From JBHJHP01 sp042219825 (GTDB lineage: Bacteria; Bacteroidota; Bacteroidia; Bacteroidales; UBA5342): a DNA stretch of 64,000 nt. The notes under the pieces are model-generated. The model was not told the origin of the DNA, did not search any database, and was given only the letters and a program-made list of their open reading frames with translations. Made by a program: the position numbers and the translations under genes. Shown here piece by piece: positions 15,948 through 23,850 of the stretch (positions are counted from its first letter, which is position 1; every line of letters starts with the position of its first letter). The stretch covers positions 372,001 through 436,000 of the forward strand of contig NZ_JBHJHQ010000001.1 in the NCBI RefSeq assembly GCF_042219825.1. Direction: 5' to 3'.

Positions 15948-17312
15948 ATGGCCAAAACCAAAACCGTATATGTCTGCCAGAATTGTGGTGTGGATTCGCC
16001 AAAATGGATCGGAAAATGTCCGTCCTGCGGACAATGGAATACCTACGTGGAAGAGATTGTGACAAAAACGTCCGGTAGTGTTCATTCCGGGTTGGTTGAA
16101 TCCAACTCAAAACCACTTTTAATTAGTGATATCAGAGCAGAAGATGCACCACGTATTGATACCGGAAGCAGCGAGCTGAACCGGGTGCTGGGAGGAGGTC
16201 TCGTTCCGGGATCTATGGTACTTATTGGTGGTGAACCGGGAATAGGCAAGTCAACCCTGGTATTGCAGGTAGCGTTGAACATTCCGAATAAAAAAATATT
16301 GTATGTATCCGGCGAAGAGTCGGCTCAGCAACTGAAATTAAGGGCACAGCGTCTGAAGGGCGGAACAGAGAACTGTTATGTGGTGAGCGAAACTTCGCTT
16401 GAAAAAGCCATCACACATATAAAGAATGTACAGCCGGATGTGCTTATTATCGATTCCATTCAAACCATTTCAACAGAGCGGGTGGAATCTTCTCCGGGGA
16501 GTGTGACCCAGGTGAGGGAATGTGCTTCCATGTTGCTCAGATACAGCAAGGAACAGAATCTTCCGGTGTTCCTTATCGGACATATTAATAAGGAGGGAAG
16601 TCTGGCCGGACCAAAGGTTCTGGAGCATATTGTGGATACCGTATTGCAGTTTGAAGGCGACAGGAATCACATGTACCGTATTTTACGTTCGGTTAAGAAC
16701 AGGTTTGGAAGCACATCTGAACTGGGGATTTACGAAATGCAGCATACCGGTTTGCGTGAGGTGGAAAATCCGTCAGAATTTTTGTTGATGAATGAACACA
16801 AAGGGTTGAGTGGTGTGGCCATTGCCGCTGCAGTTGAGGGGATTCGGCCTTTGTTGATCGAGGTTCAGGGGCTTGTGAGTACGGCAGCTTACGGTACACC
16901 ACAACGTTCGGCCACCGGTTTTGATACACGACGCCTGAATATGCTACTGGCGGTGATGGAGAAACGGGTGGGCTTTAAACTGGCTGCGAAGGATGTTTTT
17001 CTGAACATCGCCGGTGGTCTTAAAGTGGCTGATCCTGCCATTGATCTGGCAATTCTGGCTGCCATTGTATCTTCCAATATTGATATGGTCATTCAACCGG
17101 ATGTATGTTTGACAGGTGAAATTGGGCTTTCCGGCGAAATCCGTCCTGTAGGCAGAATAGAGCAACGTATTCTGGAAGCAGAAAAACTGGGATTTACTAA
17201 GATTATTATTCCTAAAGGCAACCTGAAAAATGTATCTGTTAAAAAGTCAGGTATTGAAGTTTATGAAGCCGGAAGGGTGGAGGAAGCTTTAAAAACCATT
17301 CTGAAGAAATAG
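15948..17312 (+). CDS. radA: DNA repair protein RadA
   Basis: A 454-residue RecA-like ATPase that promotes branch migration in recombinational repair. It has an N-terminal zinc finger with Cys10, Cys13, Cys24 and Cys27, a Walker A GGEPGIGKST (94-103), the Walker B strand VLIIDSIQ, the RadA-specific KNRFG motif (250-254), and a C-terminal Lon-protease-like domain (about 290-450) with GGLKVADPAIDLAI. Length and domain order are standard. Start ATG follows rfaE2 almost immediately. No inserted elements or frame problems. Confidence 0.97.
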   Translation: MAKTKTVYVCQNCGVDSPKWIGKCPSCGQWNTYVEEIVTKTSGSVHSGLVESNSKPLLISDIRAEDAPRIDTGSSELNRVLGGGLVPGSMVLIGGEPGIGKSTLVLQVALNIPNKKILYVSGEESAQQLKLRAQRLKGGTENCYVVSETSLEKAITHIKNVQPDVLIIDSIQTISTERVESSPGSVTQVRECASMLLRYSKEQNLPVFLIGHINKEGSLAGPKVLEHIVDTVLQFEGDRNHMYRILRSVKNRFGSTSELGIYEMQHTGLREVENPSEFLLMNEHKGLSGVAIAAAVEGIRPLLIEVQGLVSTAAYGTPQRSATGFDTRRLNMLLAVMEKRVGFKLAAKDVFLNIAGGLKVADPAIDLAILAAIVSSNIDMVIQPDVCLTGEIGLSGEIRPVGRIEQRILEAEKLGFTKIIIPKGNLKNVSVKKSGIEVYEAGRVEEALKTILKK

Positions 17313-17375
17313 AATACCGCCAATTCTGAATTTTATCTGCAAAACTTTCTGCTTTACATGCTGATATAATTGGTG

Positions 17376-17383
17376 TATATTTG
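17376..17383 (+). promoter_or_regulatory. Likely -7 box of the ppk2 promoter
   Basis: TATATTTG fits TAnnTTTG and lies about 40 nt before ATG 17424. The upstream -33 element is not clear. The box lies downstream of the alternative in-frame start at 17370, which argues against that start. Confidence 0.45.
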
Positions 17384-17423
17384 TATAGAACACAAATACT
17401 TACATCTCTTAAATCGCTGTATC

Positions 17424-18260
17424 ATGAAATCCGGATTAAAACTTACCCATAAAATTTATGATCGAGAACTGGCTAAGTTGCAGGTTGAACTTGTAAAACT
17501 GCAGGAATGGGTTAAGCAGGAGGGACTGAAGATTGTGGTAATATTCGAAGGTCGTGATGCTGCCGGTAAAGGTGGTGCCATAAAACGCATTACCGAAAAA
17601 CTGAATCCCCGTGTCTGCCGTGTGATTGCGCTTGGTATCCCTACAGAACGGGAAAAAACACAATGGTATTTCCAGCGTTATGTGCCACATCTGCCCGCAA
17701 AAGGAGAGATGGTTCTGTTTGACCGCAGTTGGTATAACCGGGCAGGAGTGGAGCATGTGATGGGTTTCTGTACAGACGATGAATACCAGGAGTTTTTACG
17801 CAGCTGCCCTGAATTTGAAAAAATGCTGGTGCGTTCAGGTATTATTCTTATTAAATACTGGTTCTCTGTGAGTGATGAAGAGCAGGAAAAAAGGTTTCAG
17901 GCACGCATTAAGGATCCAACCAAGCGCTGGAAGGTGAGTAAAATGGATTTTGAATCGCGTAAGCACTGGGTAGAGTATTCCATGGCCAAAGATAAAATGA
18001 TGGATTATACTGATATTAAACAGGCACCATGGTATGTGATTCCTTCAGACAGCAAAAAACGTGCACGACTGAATTGCATTCACCACCTTCTGACCATGGT
18101 TCCTTATAAAAAAATAGAATATGAGGAGCTAACTCTGCCTCCCAAACAACAAAACAAATCCTATATCAGGCCTCCTATTGAGGAGCAAACCATTATTCCG
18201 GATTACATTGGTGAAATGCTGGAACGGGAGACACATGAAAAGCATGCTGAAAAGTCATGA
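17424..18260 (+). CDS. ppk2: Polyphosphate kinase 2 family protein
   Basis: A 278-residue PPK2 enzyme, transferring phosphate between polyphosphate and nucleotides. Walker A GRDAAGKGG (43-51), lid-region TEREKTQWYFQRYVPHLP, Walker B/catalytic FDRSWYNRAGVE (99-110) and RWKVSKMDFESR are all present. Single-domain length matches the class I type, which prefers nucleoside diphosphates, but class cannot be fixed by eye. Start set at ATG 17424 because the earlier in-frame ATG 17370 lies upstream of the promoter-like box. The convergent 5'-nucleotidase gene follows 15 bp downstream. Confidence 0.92.
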   Translation: MKSGLKLTHKIYDRELAKLQVELVKLQEWVKQEGLKIVVIFEGRDAAGKGGAIKRITEKLNPRVCRVIALGIPTEREKTQWYFQRYVPHLPAKGEMVLFDRSWYNRAGVEHVMGFCTDDEYQEFLRSCPEFEKMLVRSGIILIKYWFSVSDEEQEKRFQARIKDPTKRWKVSKMDFESRKHWVEYSMAKDKMMDYTDIKQAPWYVIPSDSKKRARLNCIHHLLTMVPYKKIEYEELTLPPKQQNKSYIRPPIEEQTIIPDYIGEMLERETHEKHAEKS

Positions 18261-18275
18261 AAAAGGACTGAAAAC

Positions 18276-20099
18276 TTATTTCTCAACTATGGTTTGTTCG
18301 TTTGGTAATGATTCTAAGGTATAAACAGGATTTATTTTTTCTTTGTAGGTTATCGGAACATTGGGAACACCGTTATTGTCAATATCCGAAAAAGTTTCGC
18401 TAAAATGGATGACTGAAATCCACTCTTTACCTTCCTGTATGCCTGGTTTTACAGGATCAAAATCAATAACTGCTTCATACATCTGATCAATAGGGGTGCC
18501 ATCAATATTTTTTGGTGTGATCTGTACCACTCCAAAGCTCATTTTCTTTACCATATTTACAAAGCTTAGCAAATATGAGTTGCCGACAAGGCCATATAAT
18601 TTCCTTTCGTCATTCAAATCAACGGTCTTGAAAACACCCTCTTCGTTTCTGACTTCCAGGGTTTGTATCTGTTTTAAATAGAACTTTTCAGGATTATATG
18701 TCGCCCTTAAACCGGAATAGTACATGTACCGTGATGCTCCCGACTGATAGGCTATCAGCAGTACTTCCATAATTCTTTTTAGTTCCTTTCCGGTTAAAAA
18801 TACCCTGGCCAATGGATAGCCCGGAACAGAGTCATTTCCGCTACCAAGCGATAATGTGCTGAATAGATCAGCTGTTGTGAGCAATCCTTTATTCCCTGGC
18901 AAGATATTCCCCCTTATCATACCTGCAGGAATCAGAGCAATATGCGTGTTACCTCCCTTCAGACGGTTTGTTTCGTTGAGTATGGCATCTGCAACAAATG
19001 GTCCCAGGTTACCTCCTTCCAGACTGTTGGACTTATTGAGTAACAAAGGAAAATCAGTTTCAAATATTTTCTGGTCATAGTTTAGTCCAAGCGGATTTAA
19101 AATGGTGTTTTTTATGAGTTCCTGCTGCTTGTTAATTGCCATTTGAATGGCACTGTCTCCTTTGATATTGTCATTTATTTCAGTCGGAGTAAAAACATAT
19201 TCCGGGTTCGATTTAATATTAAAAACTTCAATCTTACCCACTGTTGAACCAAATGATCCGACCTGCGCGATATATGTTCCGTTAACATATAGAGGTTCTC
19301 TTAATTTGGTGTGGCTGTGACCACTTATTATCAGATTGATTTCAGGAACCTTTTGAGCCAGTTCCACGTCCTCTCCGGTCCAGTTACCGGCTTTATCCTG
19401 AGTAACGCCTGAGTGGGAGAGCGCAATAATGTAGTCAACATTTTGTGCTTTCAGTAACTTCACTTCCTGTTTTGCACATCTAATATAATTTTTGAAAGTA
19501 ACAGGGAAGGCGCCGCCGGACGCTTTTTCTGCTTCTTTACCAAGCAGAGAGAATATACCTATTCTGACTCCGTTTTTTTCAATAATCCTATGTTTTGATA
19601 TTACATCTTCTTTGTATAATTTTTCCAAAGAATTATCCTTGTCCAATGCTTTGCAGAAATGAATATTTGATAAAGTCAGATAAGGAATGGGACCGTTTTG
19701 TGTGCTTTTATGTATGATTTCTGAAAGTGTTTCAGGTCCGAAATCAAATTCATGGTTTCCCAAAGCAACAACATCGTAACCCATTTTTTTCATTAATGAT
19801 AACTGAAAACCGGTTGTCGGTTCCAGATTATGAAACAGGGTTCCCATGAGAAAATCTCCCGCATCTACGGTCAGAACCTTGTCTTCATTTATCCTGCGTT
19901 CATTTTCAATAACAGAAGCTATTCGGGAAAAACCGCCAATAGTAGGATCATCATTAACGGTAAGAGGTGTATATTCTGACTCAGGAGAAAATCCATTCAA
20001 ACGAGAATGCAGATCGTTGGTGTGCAGTATGACAAGATCCTGCGCCATTATGGGGGCGGCAAACAACAGGTATAATAATATTAACTTGCTAATATTCAA
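18276..20099 (-). CDS. Secreted 5'-nucleotidase / UDP-sugar hydrolase-like metallophosphatase
   Basis: A 607-residue protein with a signal peptide (1-19, ending PIMA-Q). The N-terminal calcineurin-like metallophosphatase domain has HTNDLHSR (26-33), DAGD (79-82), GNHEFD (114-119), ALSHSG (226-231) and GHSH (260-263), the full set of metal ligands. The C-terminal nucleotidase domain (about 350-560) carries the substrate-binding part with GGNLGPFVADAI and TADLFSTLSLGSG. UshA-type enzymes release phosphate and nucleosides from extracellular nucleotides in the periplasm. It is separated from the upstream minus-strand gene by a terminator, so it has its own promoter. Exact substrate is uncertain. 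Confidence 0.9.
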   Translation of the reverse strand: MNISKLILLYLLFAAPIMAQDLVILHTNDLHSRLNGFSPESEYTPLTVNDDPTIGGFSRIASVIENERRINEDKVLTVDAGDFLMGTLFHNLEPTTGFQLSLMKKMGYDVVALGNHEFDFGPETLSEIIHKSTQNGPIPYLTLSNIHFCKALDKDNSLEKLYKEDVISKHRIIEKNGVRIGIFSLLGKEAEKASGGAFPVTFKNYIRCAKQEVKLLKAQNVDYIIALSHSGVTQDKAGNWTGEDVELAQKVPEINLIISGHSHTKLREPLYVNGTYIAQVGSFGSTVGKIEVFNIKSNPEYVFTPTEINDNIKGDSAIQMAINKQQELIKNTILNPLGLNYDQKIFETDFPLLLNKSNSLEGGNLGPFVADAILNETNRLKGGNTHIALIPAGMIRGNILPGNKGLLTTADLFSTLSLGSGNDSVPGYPLARVFLTGKELKRIMEVLLIAYQSGASRYMYYSGLRATYNPEKFYLKQIQTLEVRNEEGVFKTVDLNDERKLYGLVGNSYLLSFVNMVKKMSFGVVQITPKNIDGTPIDQMYEAVIDFDPVKPGIQEGKEWISVIHFSETFSDIDNNGVPNVPITYKEKINPVYTLESLPNEQTIVEK

Positions 20100-20130
20100 A
20101 ACAGTGGTTAAAACGTTATGCGAATATAAT

Positions 20131-20162
20131 AAAAAAGATGCTCCGTTTTAAGGAGCATCTTT
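20131..20162 (-). terminator. Intrinsic terminator after the 20184-21392 gene
   Basis: A perfect 11-bp stem AAAGATGCTCC/GGAGCATCTTT (20134-20144, 20152-20162) with a T-run on the minus-strand transcript. Confidence 0.85.
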
Positions 20163-20183
20163 CTTTTTCCTAAAATCTCTGAG

Positions 20184-21392
20184 TTATTGCATGAAGTGTA
20201 GTTTTTTTGAAAAAATAGCCGAATGACTCATCAGGATCAATACCAGTGTCTGTTCCTGAATTTTTGGGTCAATATCGATATGGTTTTGTGCTATGGTTCC
20301 TTTTTGAAGAAGGGAACCACCCAATGAGTACAACGAATAACTGGATCGGGAGTACTTATCATTCTGAATGATAATGCTCCTGTCAGTTAGATAGACTTGT
20401 TCATCCATTGTGGTATTATTTATAGTGATTGTGTTAGTAGTTAATGATTTGTCGAAAGTTTTTGTTTGTAAAGACCATCTGTTCAGAGAATCAATCCATG
20501 TTGATTGTTCTGTAATTAGCCTGATCCGGTCGGTATCTGGATATCTGACGGTCTTTGAATCTTTTTCCCAGTTTTGATCGTTAAATCTATAATTGATCTC
20601 TTCCGTAAAATTGCTGCCGTTTTGTTTTTTTACATACATTTTAACGCCACTCCAATCCATTCTATGCTTTTGCCAGTTCAATTCCTGTTGTAATGCAATG
20701 CGCCCATTTTCATCATAATCAGTGAAAATTTTTCTGTCCGGTTCAAAAACATCAGTGTGGCTGTAGTAAGTTTCCGTCACATCATGATTTTCTTCATTAT
20801 ACATGTATTCTGTTTTTCCCGTTAGTAGCCAGGTAGCACCTTCACTTTTACAGTACAACAACGCCTGAACCGGTTTGTCATAGCAATTAGTCCGGTATTC
20901 TTTTGTTACCAGTTCCAGATCAGAAGAATCAGGATTGATTTTATACGTGTAAACTGAATCTACGCCAAAATATACATCCCTGAAATATTCAATCTTTTCT
21001 GAACAAACCCAATCAGTGGTTTTTGAAGAGTAGAAATCTCGACTTTCCTTTGCAATATAGTCCTGTTCAAATATTTTTATTGTACGTGTGTCAGGGATCC
21101 AGGCTAAGCCGGACCATGTATATGCCAGTTCTGTTGTTGAAAAAAAATCAGATGTATATTTTACCTGAGTCTCATTATTCCATCTTTCTCCGTCAAACTT
21201 TTGTGTTATGATCCGGATTGTATCACTATCTTTTTTTCGCAAAGTTTTTGTCCAGGCCAATGAATCACCATTCGTATCATAGGCATATGTGATTGATGTG
21301 TCAGGTAATGTTAATATCGAATTGTTTTGTCCTGAAGTGGATGTAAACTCGGAGTGAGTCAAAATTATTAACAAAAAAATAAAATATTTCAT
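20184..21392 (-). CDS. Secreted protein with probable T9SS-type C-terminal sorting domain
   Basis: Start set at MKYFIFLLIILTH (ATG at 21392); the upstream in-frame ATG at 21437 lies within or upstream of the promoter box. About 402 residues: signal peptide, then a repetitive region rich in Tyr, Trp, Asp and Thr with recurring blocks such as WxxxTKTxxYD and YDENGRI, reminiscent of short beta-hairpin repeats. The last 75 residues (SYSLYSLGGSLLQKGTI, then LVLILMSHSAIFSKKLHFMQ) resemble the type A sorting domain that T9SS substrates carry. Function of the repeat body not recognised. Confident that it is a real secreted protein; the T9SS assignment is moderate. Confidence 0.7.
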   Translation of the reverse strand: MKYFIFLLIILTHSEFTSTSGQNNSILTLPDTSITYAYDTNGDSLAWTKTLRKKDSDTIRIITQKFDGERWNNETQVKYTSDFFSTTELAYTWSGLAWIPDTRTIKIFEQDYIAKESRDFYSSKTTDWVCSEKIEYFRDVYFGVDSVYTYKINPDSSDLELVTKEYRTNCYDKPVQALLYCKSEGATWLLTGKTEYMYNEENHDVTETYYSHTDVFEPDRKIFTDYDENGRIALQQELNWQKHRMDWSGVKMYVKKQNGSNFTEEINYRFNDQNWEKDSKTVRYPDTDRIRLITEQSTWIDSLNRWSLQTKTFDKSLTTNTITINNTTMDEQVYLTDRSIIIQNDKYSRSSYSLYSLGGSLLQKGTIAQNHIDIDPKIQEQTLVLILMSHSAIFSKKLHFMQ

Positions 21393-21425
21393 CCTTGAAT
21401 ATGTCCTTTGAGTTAATATATAACA

Positions 21426-21457
21426 CAAATATAACATATTAAGTTAAAATAATCAAA
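21426..21457 (-). promoter_or_regulatory. Promoter of the 20184-21392 gene
   Basis: On the minus strand TATATTTG (rc of 21426-21433) is preceded by TTTG (rc of 21454-21457) with a 20-nt spacer, a good match to the Bacteroidota consensus. A transcript starting just below 21426 supports ATG 21392. Confidence 0.65.
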
Positions 21458-21527
21458 TATTTAAAATAAAATATTAATATATTGTTAAATTTTGATGCTT
21501 TTGGGAAGTTGTTAGTTATTTTAGGAT

Positions 21528-21556
21528 ACAAAAAAAGCACGTTTTAAACGTGCTTT
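21528..21556 (-). terminator. Intrinsic terminator after efp
   Basis: Near-perfect palindrome AAAGCACGTTTTAAACGTGCTTT-like (21534-21556) with a T-run on the minus-strand transcript at its far side. Confidence 0.85.
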
Positions 21557-21585
21557 CGATACATATAAAAGTTTATGTTAACTTA

Positions 21586-22149
21586 TTATTTTGCTCTTTC
21601 AACGTAAGCTCCGGTTGACGTGTCAATTTTAATTTTTTCGCCAATTTCAATAAACAACGGAACCATTACTTCTGCACCCGTTTCAATTGTAGCCGGCTTA
21701 AGAGTATTGGTAGCCGTATCTCCTTTTACGCCCGGTTCGGTATACGTAATCTCACAGATAATGTGCTGAGGCAGGTCAACCAGTAGTGGTGTGTCATTTT
21801 CAGCATGAAAAACAATTTCCACACTTTCACCTTCTTTCAGAAAGCCCGGATGTTCTATCTGGTTTTCATTAATGCTGATCTGGTCAAAAGTTTCGTTGTT
21901 CATAAAGTTGTATCCCAAATCATCTTTGTAAAGATACTGATACGAACGTCTTTCAATTCTTACGTCATTGATGTTATGACCGGCAGAAAACGTATTGTCA
22001 ATTACTTTTCCGGTTATTACATTCTTTAATTTTGTTCTTACAAAAGCCGGTCCTTTACCGGGTTTAACATGCTGAAACTGGACTACCGTGTATAATCCTC
22101 CTTTAAAATCAATACAAAGTCCGTTTCGTATGTCTGATGTTGTAGCCAT
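21586..22149 (-). CDS. efp: Elongation factor P
   Basis: A 187-residue three-domain EF-P. It binds ribosomes stalled on polyproline stretches between the P and E sites and restores peptide bond formation. The domain I loop reads VKPGKGPAFVRTKLKN, with Lys32 at the tip where modifications occur in other bacteria. The C-terminal GDTATNTLKPATIETGAEV and the final STGAYVERAK are family hallmarks. Monocistronic: a TATTTTTG box (rc of 22180-22187) lies upstream and a terminator follows. Function certain. Confidence 0.97.
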   Translation of the reverse strand: MATTSDIRNGLCIDFKGGLYTVVQFQHVKPGKGPAFVRTKLKNVITGKVIDNTFSAGHNINDVRIERRSYQYLYKDDLGYNFMNNETFDQISINENQIEHPGFLKEGESVEIVFHAENDTPLLVDLPQHIICEITYTEPGVKGDTATNTLKPATIETGAEVMVPLFIEIGEKIKIDTSTGAYVERAK

Positions 22150-22225
22150 TTTAATTTTTCTTTTTTAATTTTTCGTCCGCAAAAATAAATATTTTGTTTA
22201 TAAATGAAAGCATTATATACCTGAA

Positions 22226-22723
22226 CTACCTGTAATTTTTAGGAAAATCGTCCAGTTTTACGGAGCCGTTACCAGGAAGAACTTCGTCCCAGTAGTCTAC
22301 TTTAAAGTCAAGAACTACCATACCACAGGTTGGCATAATGTCATCATAACTGTCAGACATGGTACCCGTAACATCCGAAATCCATGGGTTGTGACCTACG
22401 ATCATCAGTGATTTTACCGATTCCATTGTAGTAGAAATAATTTCCAGGATATCAGATGTTGTCACATCTTCATACAGATCGTCGTTCTTTTTAACCTTAC
22501 CCGGATTAATGTTGAGCTTTTCAGCAAAGATTTGTGCTGTCTGAAAGGCTCTGTCAGCGGAACTTGAATAGATCAGATCAGGTCGTATGTAGGCTTTTAA
22601 TAAAACTGTGGACATTATACCTGCATCGTTTTGTCCTTTGGAGGCTAATTGCCTTTCGAAATCATTTTTTTGGCCATCAAAGGTTTCTGCTTTAGCATGA
22701 CGCACAAAAATCAATCGTTTCAT
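22226..22723 (-). CDS. Histidine phosphatase family protein (SixA-like)
   Basis: A 165-residue phosphatase of the histidine phosphatase superfamily. The catalytic RHAKAE motif (His9 as phosphate acceptor) opens the protein. SSADRAFQTAQIFAEKL and MIVGHNPWISDV (second catalytic His) follow in the expected order. Relatives include SixA, which dephosphorylates histidine-phosphotransfer proteins, but the single-domain form acts on varied substrates, so the target is open. Divergent from the next gene at 22905, with a 180-bp AT-rich gap between them. Confidence 0.87.
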   Translation of the reverse strand: MKRLIFVRHAKAETFDGQKNDFERQLASKGQNDAGIMSTVLLKAYIRPDLIYSSSADRAFQTAQIFAEKLNINPGKVKKNDDLYEDVTTSDILEIISTTMESVKSLMIVGHNPWISDVTGTMSDSYDDIMPTCGMVVLDFKVDYWDEVLPGNGSVKLDDFPKNYR

Positions 22724-22904
22724 TTTTAATAAGAATACTTGAATTTATTAATTAGACATAATTAGAATATACATGAGAAGCAAATGGATATGTGGTATCT
22801 TTTCATATGACAAATATTCACTTTTTTTTGAAATAATATGCAATTTTAGACAAAAAAAATTGGTGGCATGTAATTTGTCAAACTGAAACCGTTAATGACA
22901 AGAG

Positions 22905-23402
22905 ATGAAGAAGATAGGTTTAATTTCAGATACTCATGGGGAAATCGATAATCATGTGTATGAAAATTTTAAAGGCTGTGATGAGATTTGGCATGCAGGC
23001 GATATTGGTTCATGGCAGGTAATAAGCGACCTTGAAACAATAGCTCCTGTCAAAGCGGTTCATGGAAATATTGATGGTTGGGAGTACAGGAAGAAATATC
23101 CGGAAATTCTTCGGTTCAAATGCGAAGACGTCAATGTATTAATGACGCACATTGGTGGATATCCGGGAAGATATGCTTCCGGAATGAAAACCATGTTTGC
23201 CGAATCTCCCGTAGATCTTTTTATTAGCGGTCATTCACATATACTTAAAGTCATGTATGATGACAAGTTCAACTTACTGCACATTAATCCGGGTGCTGCC
23301 GGGAATGTTGGACTTCATCAGGTTCGTACGCTGATTCGCTTTGTAATTGACGGTAAAAACATCAAAGACCTGGAGGTGATTGAAATGTGTAGAAGAGGAT
23401 AA
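22905..23402 (+). CDS. YfcE/MJ0936-type metallophosphoesterase
   Basis: A 165-residue calcineurin-like phosphodiesterase. Metal-binding residues appear in order: Asp9 and His11 (SDTHGE), Asp33 (HAGDIG), Asn55 with the HGNID motif, His82 (THIGGYPG), and His110/His112 (SGHSH). Members of this small single-domain group hydrolyse phosphodiesters with Mn or similar metals; physiological substrate unknown. It heads a plus-strand run with a lipoprotein 29 bp downstream and a TPR protein, and may share their transcript. Confidence 0.9.
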   Translation: MKKIGLISDTHGEIDNHVYENFKGCDEIWHAGDIGSWQVISDLETIAPVKAVHGNIDGWEYRKKYPEILRFKCEDVNVLMTHIGGYPGRYASGMKTMFAESPVDLFISGHSHILKVMYDDKFNLLHINPGAAGNVGLHQVRTLIRFVIDGKNIKDLEVIEMCRRG

Positions 23403-23431
23403 TTAAATCGTATCTTTACATTAAAAGAAAT

Positions 23432-23848
23432 ATGAATAAAATTACATTATATCTGTTACTGCTTACAACAATGCTTTTTACAGCATGTGACAACACTGAG
23501 ATCCTGATAACAGACCTTGAGGGTAGCTGGATTGTGAATGAGGTTGGCGGAAATTACGATGGTTATGCGTATGAGGTTACTGTTACGGTTGACCCCAATA
23601 ATTCCAGCCGGATTCTGATCGCAAACTTTCTGAATACGGCAAATGATCCGGAAACGACAATTCAGAATTATATGCTTCAGGTACGGGTGGAGGGTAACCG
23701 GCTTATTGTGGATCCGCAACAGGTAGATGTAATTGAAGTTAAAAACAGTAGTGGTGTTGTCAGCGATAAAGACCAGTTTCGTCTGGATTACAGTTACAGC
23801 ATGGATAATGGCAGTTATACGGCAACAGCATATTTTATCAGGAAATAG
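23432..23848 (+). CDS. Small lipoprotein, lipid-binding/lipocalin-like
   Basis: A 138-residue protein with a lipoprotein signal (MLFTAC, Cys19). The mature part begins LEGSWIVNEVGGNYDGYAYEV and continues as alternating beta strands (RILIANFLN, YMLQVRVEGNRLIVDPQ) to a C-terminal YTATAYFIRK, a pattern like the small lipocalin-like lipid-binding lipoproteins of Bacteroidota. It stops 2 bp before the TPR gene, suggesting coupling. The ligand is not known; family assignment is moderate. Confidence 0.65.
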   Translation: MNKITLYLLLLTTMLFTACDNTEILITDLEGSWIVNEVGGNYDGYAYEVTVTVDPNNSSRILIANFLNTANDPETTIQNYMLQVRVEGNRLIVDPQQVDVIEVKNSSGVVSDKDQFRLDYSYSMDNGSYTATAYFIRK

Positions 23849-23850
23849 CA